DNA of 7,287 bases from an uncultured Chloroflexota bacterium (GTDB taxonomy: Bacteria; Chloroflexota; Anaerolineae; Anaerolineales; Villigracilaceae): positions 1 through 7,287 of the forward strand of contig CAILWD010000517.1 of assembly GCA_903837815.1 (NCBI GenBank), read 5' to 3'. Position numbers and translations under genes: made by a program. The notes beneath the pieces were generated by a model. It had not been told where the DNA came from. It searched no databases and was given only the letters and a program-made list of their open reading frames with translations. How positions within the stretch are numbered: position 1 is the first letter of the stretch; each line of letters opens with the position of its first letter. Shown here piece after piece: positions 1 through 4,747 of the stretch.

Positions 1-1
1 G

Positions 2-34
2 GCGCTGGAGATTACGGATAAGGCTGTGAAGTAA
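2..34 (+). CDS. Probable C-terminal end of a convergent gene, cut by the window edge
   Basis: Reading from base 2, ten codons (ALEITDKAVK) run into a TAA stop. The other two plus-strand frames stop sooner and give less protein-like text. The fragment ends 18 bases before the histidine kinase stop codon on the other strand, so the two genes would converge. A small hairpin with a T-run at 57-77 fits as its terminator. Ten residues are too few for any functional assignment, and a chance open frame of this length cannot be excluded. Confidence 0.35.
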   Translation, partial: ALEITDKAVK

Positions 35-52
35 AATCAGACTTCGGAATTC

Positions 53-1141
53 TCACAGACTTCCTAAGTCTTTTATTTCGATTACAAATTTGGTTCCCTT
101 TCCAACTTCGCTTTCCACATCAATCGTCCCGCCGTGCGCGAGGACGATTTGTTTTGTGATGGCGAGTCCCAGCCCGCTGTGGGTACGGTTGCTGCGGGAT
201 TTGTCGCCGCGCCAGAAACGGTCAAAGACGAAGGGCAGGTCTTCGGGGGGGATGCCTGAACCAGAATCTTGCAAAGTAATTTGTAATTGGTGATTGGAGA
301 TTGATGATTCGACGCGAATGGAAATTCTTCCGCCTGGCGTGTGACGAAGGGAGTTGGAAATCAGGTTGGATAATGCCTGATTGAGCCTGTCGTAGTCGGC
401 GGTGAGTTCGAGATCGGGGTCGAGGACTTCGGTTTGCAGGTCGATGCCGAGGGATGCGGCTTGGGAGGAGAAGCTCGAAGTGAGATCAGACATCAGGTCG
501 GCAATCAGGAAGCGGGTGGGATGCAGGGGGAGTTGACCCGCTTCGGCGAGGGATAGAGTCTGCAAGTCGTTGACCAATCGCGCGAGCAGTTGAGTCTCCT
601 CCAGCGTGTTGTTGATGTGGTCGGGTGTGGCTTCGTAGACCCCATCCAGAATCCCTTCGAGGTTGCCCTGGATGATGTGCAGGGGCGTGCGGAGATCGTG
701 GGCGATGTCGGCGGTGAGATTGCGGCGCTGCTGGTCGGAGCGTTCGAGTTCGCTGACCATGTAATTGAATCGTTTCGCCAGCAGACCAAACTGACGCGTG
801 TGACGTTCTGGCACGCGCACGGTCAGGTCGCCCTCGGAGACGGCGTCGATGGCGTCAAAAATTTCAGACATCGGTTTGCCGAAGCGGCGGAAGGCGAGTC
901 CGCCGATGATGAATGATGCGACAATGAAGAATAGTGGAATGCCGCACAGGGGAATCAGGAAGCCGCCGCGAAAATCTCCCTTATCGTGCGGGGGCGCTAG
1001 AAAGATAACGATGAGGATGGCGATGATAAAAAGTGTGATGATGCTGCTGAGGAAGATCGCAAAGGGTTTGAACAGGCGGCTGTCTTTGCGGAAGGGGGAA
1101 CGGTGGAAGCGGGGGCTGTGAAATGGATGATGATTTTTCAT
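53..1141 (-). CDS. Membrane sensor histidine kinase (HAMP-HisKA-HATPase)
   Basis: A 362-residue sensor kinase that autophosphorylates on a histidine and passes the phosphate to the regulator encoded just upstream. In order it has a His-rich cytoplasmic N-terminus (residues 4-13), TM1 (about 27-49), a very short extracytoplasmic loop (about 50-60), TM2 (about 61-83), a HAMP linker (about 84-137) and a HisKA helix with the H-box AHDLRTP, phospho-acceptor H148. The ATPase domain carries an N-box near N259/N263, a G1 box DSGSGIP (292-298), an F-box VFDRFW (305-310) and a G2 box GLGLAI (323-328). All catalytic boxes look intact. The loop is too small for a ligand-binding domain, so sensing probably occurs in the membrane or through a partner. 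The ATG overlaps the regulator stop as ATGA and no Shine-Dalgarno is visible, which suggests translational coupling. It is an orthodox BaeS/CpxA/PhoR-like kinase; the signal is unknown. Confidence 0.95.
   Translation of the reverse strand: MKNHHPFHSPRFHRSPFRKDSRLFKPFAIFLSSIITLFIIAILIVIFLAPPHDKGDFRGGFLIPLCGIPLFFIVASFIIGGLAFRRFGKPMSEIFDAIDAVSEGDLTVRVPERHTRQFGLLAKRFNYMVSELERSDQQRRNLTADIAHDLRTPLHIIQGNLEGILDGVYEATPDHINNTLEETQLLARLVNDLQTLSLAEAGQLPLHPTRFLIADLMSDLTSSFSSQAASLGIDLQTEVLDPDLELTADYDRLNQALSNLISNSLRHTPGGRISIRVESSISNHQLQITLQDSGSGIPPEDLPFVFDRFWRGDKSRSNRTHSGLGLAITKQIVLAHGGTIDVESEVGKGTKFVIEIKDLGSL
57..77 (+). terminator. Possible small rho-independent terminator for the left-edge gene
   Basis: AGACTT (57-62) and AAGTCT (66-71) form a perfect 6 bp stem with a 3-base loop, followed directly by TTTATTT-like sequence on the plus strand. 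It overlaps the last codons of the kinase gene, as is common for convergent genes. The stem is short and AT-rich, so this is a weak call. Confidence 0.33.
277..311. repeat. Five tandem degenerate heptamers (GTAATTG family) inside the kinase gene
   Basis: Five consecutive 7-base units, starting at 277, 284, 291, 298 and 305, follow a GTRATTG-like pattern, for example GTAATTG (284-290) and GTGATTG (291-297). They lie inside the kinase gene and encode residues 277-289, a strand-loop-strand between the N-box and G1 box. The same family recurs non-coding at 6066-6086. The period of 7 is directly visible. Its origin as an inserted intergenic repeat is inference. Confidence 0.6.
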
Positions 1142-1815
1142 GGCTGCGTGAAGCGATACCCAACCCCGTAAACGGTTTCGATGAGATTTTCTTTGGCTTC
1201 GGCTTCGAGTTTTTTGCGCAGGTTTTTGATGTGCGAATCCACGCTGCGGTCGATGCTGGATGCGCCGCCGTGCAGGTCGTCGAGAAGCTGCTCGCGGGTG
1301 AGGGTTTGACCTGGTCGGCTGGCGAGGAGTTGTAACAGCTTGAATTCGTTGGGCGTCAGTTTGATGGGACTGCCGTCGAATGTGACCGAATATTTTTCCG
1401 CGTCGATTTCCAGTCCGCCTGCGCGGATGATGCTCGGCGCTTTGACGTCGCCTTTGCTTCGGCGCAGCAGGGCGCGGACGCGGGCGACGAGGGCGCGGGG
1501 TGAGAACGGCTTGGTGATGTAATCGTCCGCGCCGATTTCGAGACCCGTGATCTGGTCCACTTCTTCGGCAAGGGCGGTGAGCATGATGATGGGCACGTCG
1601 CTTTCGCGGCGCAGGATTTTGCAGACTTCGCGCCCGTCGATATTGGGGAGCATGAGGTCGAGGATGATCAGGTCAGGTTTTTCGCGGCGGGCGGCTGTCA
1701 GCGCGGTTTGACCGTCGGCGGCGATGGTCACGCGGTAGCCGTTCTTCTCCAGATAGTCACGCGCGAGGCGGACGATCTTGGGTTCGTCGTCAACAACGAG
1801 GATGAGTTCCTGCAT
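1138..1815 (-). CDS. OmpR/PhoB-family response regulator
   Basis: A 225-residue two-component regulator, the cognate partner of the overlapping kinase. The receiver domain (about 3-118) has the acidic pair D9/D10, phospho-acceptor D53 in LDLMLPN, T80 in IIMLTA and K102 in TKPFSP. The C-terminal winged helix (about 128-223) has the family pattern LTPNEFKLL (153-161), the recognition-helix region SSIDRSVDSHIKNLRKKL (186-203) and the wing ETVYGVGYRF (213-222). It should bind DNA repeats when phosphorylated. I chose ATG 1815 because homology begins at MQELILVVDD. The frame stays open upstream to 1911, but that stretch translates the heptamer repeats into low-complexity sequence. There is no Shine-Dalgarno before this ATG; a -10-like hexamer sits 6 bases upstream instead. 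Targets are unknown. The membrane-protein gene 138 bp upstream is an obvious candidate. Confidence 0.95.
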   Translation of the reverse strand: MQELILVVDDEPKIVRLARDYLEKNGYRVTIAADGQTALTAARREKPDLIILDLMLPNIDGREVCKILRRESDVPIIMLTALAEEVDQITGLEIGADDYITKPFSPRALVARVRALLRRSKGDVKAPSIIRAGGLEIDAEKYSVTFDGSPIKLTPNEFKLLQLLASRPGQTLTREQLLDDLHGGASSIDRSVDSHIKNLRKKLEAEAKENLIETVYGVGYRFTQP

Positions 1816-1821
1816 GGGGAG

Positions 1822-1827
1822 AGTATA
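1822..1827 (-). promoter_or_regulatory. Candidate -10 box for a leaderless response-regulator transcript
   Basis: On the minus strand TATACT (5/6 match to TATAAT) ends exactly 6 bases before the ATG at 1815. Transcription would start at or next to the A of the start codon, the layout of leaderless genes. The Shine-Dalgarno is missing, which agrees. The -35 position falls in the heptamer array and is poor (TTCCTC at 1850-1845). Confidence 0.4.
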
Positions 1828-1868
1828 AAGGAGAAAGGATGAAGGAGGAAGGATAAAGGATGAAGAAT
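1827..1868. repeat. Six tandem degenerate heptamers, RAAGGAK family
   Basis: Six contiguous 7-base units begin at 1827, 1834, 1841, 1848, 1855 and 1862. They fit the consensus RAAGGAK (for example AAAGGAT at 1834-1840 and again at 1855-1861), with one deviation in the last unit. The strand asymmetry is complete: one strand is nearly all purine. The array lies between the membrane-protein gene and the regulator gene and covers the possible -35 region of the regulator. No protein evidence supports reading it as coding. Confidence 0.7.
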
Positions 1869-1885
1869 GGGAAGAAGAAAGTTGC

Positions 1886-1944
1886 GAGATGTGAGGAACG
1901 AGGAAAAGCAAGAGTCTTTCCTCGTTCCTCGTTTCTTGTTACTC
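1886..1944. repeat. Inverted heptamer array (GAGGAAC family) forming a 14 bp hairpin
   Basis: Heptamers GAGGAAC and GAGGAAA (1893-1906) are followed, after a 10-base loop (1907-1916), by their exact inverted copy at 1917-1930, giving a perfect 14 bp stem. Two more degenerate units in the inverted orientation continue to 1944, and one degenerate unit precedes the left arm from 1886. The element starts 9 bases beyond the stop codon of the minus-strand membrane-protein gene, so it could end or stabilise that transcript. No clear U-run follows on the minus strand, so it is not a canonical intrinsic terminator. Confidence 0.65.
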
Positions 1945-1953
1945 GGCTACTTT

Positions 1954-2415
1954 TTACTCTTCCTTCTTTTCGCCTTCAGGCGTTTCGCCATGCGCCTGTT
2001 TATGCCATTCGTTGAACATGGACGGGACGCCGCCTTCACTGTGCCAGCCCCAGGGCCCGCGCATGTGACCGCCGTTCCACATCATGCGGCGGAAGAAGAG
2101 CATTTTCATCGCGCCGAAGAACAGGAAGAGGAAGAGGATGGAGCCGCAGATCGCGCCGATGGGATTGAAGAAGCCGCGATGGTGAAAGGGCATGGAATGA
2201 TAGCCATAGCCGAAATCGCGTCCATATGACATGAAGGGCGCAGGAACAGCCTGCCCATTCTCTGCGGCTTTCTCAATGGCTTTGGCGACGGCGGGAGCCT
2301 GCGTAATTCCCTGCGCCATGCCCGCTTTGTAGCCGAACGCTCCCGCGCCAGCGATCAAACCGAGTACGAGTATTGCGCCGAGGATGCGAAGCCAGATAAA
2401 CGAATTGTTTTTCAT
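1954..2415 (-). CDS. Small two-helix membrane protein rich in Gly, His, Met and Trp
   Basis: A 153-residue protein I do not recognise as a named family. TM1 is about residues 9-28 and TM2 about 86-106. Positive residues after TM2 (R109, R110) predict a cytoplasmic C-terminus and, with K2/R10 before TM1, an extracytoplasmic loop of about 55 residues. That loop has an Ala-rich half (36-60) and an aromatic/Gly/His half (61-82: H73, H78, H79). The C-tail (107-153) has many Met, His, Trp and Gly residues (M111, M112, H117, M118, H125, H138, H142) and an acidic/Lys end. A strong Shine-Dalgarno (GGAGG, 2425-2421) lies 5 bases before the ATG. It precedes the two-component genes on the same strand, so it may be a target or accessory sensor of that system, and the His/Met content could mean metal binding. 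Both ideas are inference. Confidence 0.85.
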   Translation of the reverse strand: MKNNSFIWLRILGAILVLGLIAGAGAFGYKAGMAQGITQAPAVAKAIEKAAENGQAVPAPFMSYGRDFGYGYHSMPFHHRGFFNPIGAICGSILFLFLFFGAMKMLFFRRMMWNGGHMRGPWGWHSEGGVPSMFNEWHKQAHGETPEGEKKEE

Positions 2416-2570
2416 TTTTACCTCCAGTAGGTGATTGATTTGTTTTGTTCTTACGCCCTAATTTATCAATCCATTGTGGAGGAAATATGGATGAGTGCGG
2501 CAGGGTTCGTGGAGGTTTGCCCTCGACTTTCGCTCAAGCGGGATGCAACTTTTTCGCTTTTTCCACATCT

Positions 2571-2579
2571 GATACAATG
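2571..2579 (+). promoter_or_regulatory. Candidate extended -10 promoter of trxB
   Basis: TGATACAAT has the TGn extension followed by TACAAT (5/6 to TATAAT). The -35 region is a T-rich stretch near 2551-2556 without a good TTGACA match, which is usual for extended -10 promoters. A start near 2586 gives a leader of about 64 bases to the trxB ATG. The 234-base gap between the divergent genes (2416-2649) must hold promoters for both; I could not identify a convincing one for the leftward gene. Confidence 0.4.
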
Positions 2580-2580
2580 C

Positions 2581-2601
2581 GGGTCGGGTAATAGACGACC
2601 C
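2581..2601. other. Small inverted repeat at the presumed trxB transcription start
   Basis: GGGTCG (2581-2586) and CGACCC (2596-2601) are perfect inverted copies around a 9-base spacer. The repeat sits just downstream of the candidate -10 and spans the expected start site, so it could be an operator or a 5' hairpin. Six base pairs can arise by chance. Confidence 0.25.
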
Positions 2602-2649
2602 TGAGAAATTGTCCAAAGGTTATTGAAATTCACTTCACAGGAAAATAAC

Positions 2650-3579
2650 ATGTCTGATGAAAAACACGTAAAAGTATTGATTCTTGGTTCTGGACCTGCG
2701 GGACTTTCCGCAGCATTGTATGCGGCGCGGGCGGAGTTGAATCCCGTGGTGCTGACGGGGATGCAGTTGGGCGGTCAAGCCGCGCTGACGCACACCATCG
2801 AAAATTACCCTGGTTTTCCAACAGGCGTTGGCGGGGCGGAACTGGGCGAGTTGTTCCAGAAACAGGCGGAACATTTCGGCGCGAAGGTCGAATTCGTTAT
2901 GGCGCATGAAGTCGATTTTTCCCAGCGCCCGTACACGGTCAAAACCGACAGCGGAGTCTACAAAGCCGACACGTTGATCATTTCCACGGGCGCGAGTTCG
3001 ATTCATCTCGGCGTCCCTGGCGAGGTCGAGATGACGGGACGCGGCGTCTCCTATTGTGCCACCTGCGACGGCTGGTTCTTCAAAGAGAAGAAGGTCGTGG
3101 TGGTCGGCGGCGGCGACAGTGCGTTCGAAGAGGCGCTCTTCCTCACTCGCTACGCCTCGTCTGTCACGCTCATCCATCGCCGTGAAGAATTCCGTGCGGG
3201 CGCGATTTTGCAGAAGCGGGCGAAGGAACATCCCAAGATGAACTTCATCCTGAATAGCGTCGTGACCGAGGTGTTACAAGGCGATAAACTCACGACCCTC
3301 AAGCTCAGGAACGTCAAGACGGGCGAGGAATCCACCTTCGAGACTGACGGGTTATTCATCTTCATCGGACATTCGCCGAACACGGAAATGTTCAAGGGCA
3401 AACTCGAAATGAGCGACCCGGGCTATCTCAAAGTCAACGATAAAATGGAGACCAGCATCCCCGGCGTGTACGCGGCGGGGGAGGCGGCGGATGCAACCTT
3501 CAAGCAGGTGATTACCTCCGCAGGTATGGGCGCTGCGGCAGCCATCCAGGCGACGAGGTTCCTCGAAGCCGAGGAATAA
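2650..3579 (+). CDS. trxB: Thioredoxin reductase (FAD/NADPH)
   Basis: A 309-residue flavoenzyme, the usual length of bacterial low-molecular-weight thioredoxin reductase, which moves electrons from NADPH through FAD and a redox disulfide to thioredoxin. Visible motifs are the FAD Rossmann loop GSGPAG (13-18), the active-site pair CATC (C136, C139) in the YCATCDGWFF context, the NADPH loop GGGDSAFE (153-160), the 2'-phosphate-binding HRREEFR (176-182) and the C-terminal FAD segment GVYAAGEAAD (272-281) followed by FKQVITSAGMG. The last segment has Gly-Glu where E. coli TrxB has Gly-Asp. ATG 2650 is chosen because AGGA lies upstream at suitable spacing and homology begins at once; a TTG nine codons earlier only adds unrelated residues. 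No thioredoxin gene is in the window. A strong terminator follows directly. Confidence 0.95.
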   Translation: MSDEKHVKVLILGSGPAGLSAALYAARAELNPVVLTGMQLGGQAALTHTIENYPGFPTGVGGAELGELFQKQAEHFGAKVEFVMAHEVDFSQRPYTVKTDSGVYKADTLIISTGASSIHLGVPGEVEMTGRGVSYCATCDGWFFKEKKVVVVGGGDSAFEEALFLTRYASSVTLIHRREEFRAGAILQKRAKEHPKMNFILNSVVTEVLQGDKLTTLKLRNVKTGEESTFETDGLFIFIGHSPNTEMFKGKLEMSDPGYLKVNDKMETSIPGVYAAGEAADATFKQVITSAGMGAAAAIQATRFLEAEE

Positions 3580-3588
3580 AGAAACAGC

Positions 3589-3620
3589 AAGAACCCCTAT
3601 CTCAAAAGGGGTTCTTCTTC
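3589..3620 (+). terminator. Rho-independent terminator after trxB
   Basis: AAGAACCCCT (3589-3598) pairs perfectly with AGGGGTTCTT (3607-3616) around an 8-base loop, 10 bases after the trxB stop. The descending arm continues into CTTC and then a T/A-rich tract. A 10 bp stem with four G-C pairs in a row makes this a good call, although the T-run is interrupted by C. Confidence 0.8.
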
Positions 3621-3681
3621 ATATTTGGGTGGATTTCTAAAAATATGACGTTTTGTACTTTCTGTCTGGACTTGTTTGGGA

Positions 3682-3687
3682 TAAAAT
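3682..3687 (+). promoter_or_regulatory. Weak candidate -10 box of mdh
   Basis: TAAAAT (5/6 to TATAAT) lies 48 bases before the mdh start codon, in the AT-rich gap after the trxB terminator, so a promoter is expected here. No convincing -35 hexamer is present at 16-18 bases upstream (TTTCTG at the 17-base position). Confidence 0.25.
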
Positions 3688-3735
3688 TAACAAAGTTTTA
3701 CGGTAAGAAAACGCCAAATTCTAACTGGAGGAACA

Positions 3736-4671
3736 ATGAATAAGATTTCCATCGTGGGCGCCGGCAACACCGGCGCGACTGCCGCGCATTGGCTGGCTGA
3801 ACGCGAACTTGCCAATGTTGTTTTGCTGGATGTGGTGGAGGGAATGCCGCAGGGCAAAGGGCTGGACTTGTTGGAGGCGATGCCTATCATCGGCAAGGAT
3901 GCCAAGGTGACTGGCACGAACGATTATGCCGATACCAAAGACTCTGATATCGTCATCATCACGGCGGGGATAGCACGTAAGCCCGGCATGAGCCGCGATG
4001 ACCTGTTGAAGACCAACGCCGAAATTGTGGGTAAAGCCGCCACTGAAACGTTGAAATATTCTCCGAACGCCATATTCATCGTTCTGACCAATCCGCTCGA
4101 CACGATGGCGTATCTTGTGATGAAGAAGACGGGCCTGCCCCGCTCCCGCGTCATCGGTCAGGCTGGGATTTTAGATTCGGCTCGTATGCGCGCCTTCGTG
4201 GCGATGGAAGCGGGCGTCAGCGTGGAAAACGTCCAGTGCTACGTTTTGGGCGGACACGGCGACGAGATGGTTCCGCTGACCCGCCACTCGAACATCGCGG
4301 GCATTCCCCTGCGCGATTATCTCCCCGCCGACAAACTCGAAGCCATCGTCAACCGCACGCGCAAGGGCGGCGGCGAAATCGTCAACTTGCTCAAGACGGG
4401 TTCGGCGTATTACGCGCCCTCGATGGCTTGCGTCCAAATGGCGGAAGCAATTTTGAAGGACAAGAAATTGATTGTGCCATGCGCCACTCACATGGAAGGC
4501 GAGTACGGTTTGAACGACATGTACTTTGGCGTTCCGGTCATGCTTGGCGCAGGCGGCATGGAAAAGGTCATCGAATACCAGTTCGATGAATCAGAAAAAG
4601 CCATGTTCGAGAAATCCGCCGCTTCGGTCAAGGAAACGCATGAAGCGTTGAAGAGCGTGGTTGCCTTGTAA
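3736..4671 (+). CDS. mdh: NAD-dependent malate dehydrogenase (LDH-like type)
   Basis: A 311-residue cytosolic enzyme that oxidises malate to oxaloacetate with NAD in the TCA cycle. It belongs to the LDH-like MDH group, not the longer mitochondrial/E. coli type. Visible features are the dinucleotide fold GAGNTG (8-13), D32 at the end of beta-2 (NAD rather than NADP preference), the substrate loop ARKPGMSRDDL (80-90) with R81 and R87, N119 in TNPLD, R150 in LDSAR and the proton-relay pair D147/H174 (H in GGHGDE). Arg at position 81, where LDH has Gln, marks malate rather than lactate specificity. The start is supported by GGAGG (3727-3731) 4 bases before the ATG. The next gene is citrate synthase, which uses its product, but a hairpin lies between them. 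Confidence 0.96.
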   Translation: MNKISIVGAGNTGATAAHWLAERELANVVLLDVVEGMPQGKGLDLLEAMPIIGKDAKVTGTNDYADTKDSDIVIITAGIARKPGMSRDDLLKTNAEIVGKAATETLKYSPNAIFIVLTNPLDTMAYLVMKKTGLPRSRVIGQAGILDSARMRAFVAMEAGVSVENVQCYVLGGHGDEMVPLTRHSNIAGIPLRDYLPADKLEAIVNRTRKGGGEIVNLLKTGSAYYAPSMACVQMAEAILKDKKLIVPCATHMEGEYGLNDMYFGVPVMLGAGGMEKVIEYQFDESEKAMFEKSAASVKETHEALKSVVAL

Positions 4672-4677
4672 ATCAGT

Positions 4678-4722
4678 CAAAAGTCGAAAGTCAAGGGTCG
4701 CAAGACTGGCTTTCGACTTTTG
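4678..4722. repeat. Heptamer repeats (AAAGTCG family) in a 13 bp hairpin after mdh
   Basis: Three tandem 7-base units at 4680, 4687 and 4694 (AAAGTCG, AAAGTCA, AGGGTCG) are followed by an inverted copy. CAAAAGTCGAAAG (4678-4690) pairs perfectly with CTTTCGACTTTTG (4710-4722) around a 19-base loop. It begins 7 bases after the mdh stop, and the right arm ends near GTTTC. It may end or protect the mdh transcript, but the poor T-run leaves read-through into citrate synthase possible. Confidence 0.6.
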
Positions 4723-4747
4723 GTTTCACCCAAAGGAATAGGAGAAT

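Noticed and set aside
1816..1911. N-terminal extension of the response regulator by 32 residues
   Set aside because: The added residues are Ser/Pro/Leu low-complexity text produced by translating the heptamer arrays. Receiver-domain homology starts at the ATG at 1815.
1827..1944. CRISPR array
   Set aside because: The units are 7 bases, degenerate and contiguous, with no 25-40 base repeats or unique spacers.
2623..2649. TTG start nine codons upstream of trxB
   Set aside because: It has no suitable Shine-Dalgarno, and the extra residues are unlike TrxB N-termini. ATG 2650 has AGGA upstream at good spacing.
2466..2651. Minus-strand 61-codon frame in the trxB upstream gap
   Set aside because: It overlaps the trxB promoter and start, has no Shine-Dalgarno and no family features.
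2635..3231. Long minus-strand open frame of about 198 codons opposite trxB
   Set aside because: It lies fully within a certain gene, has no recognisable motifs, and mirrors the codon bias of trxB.
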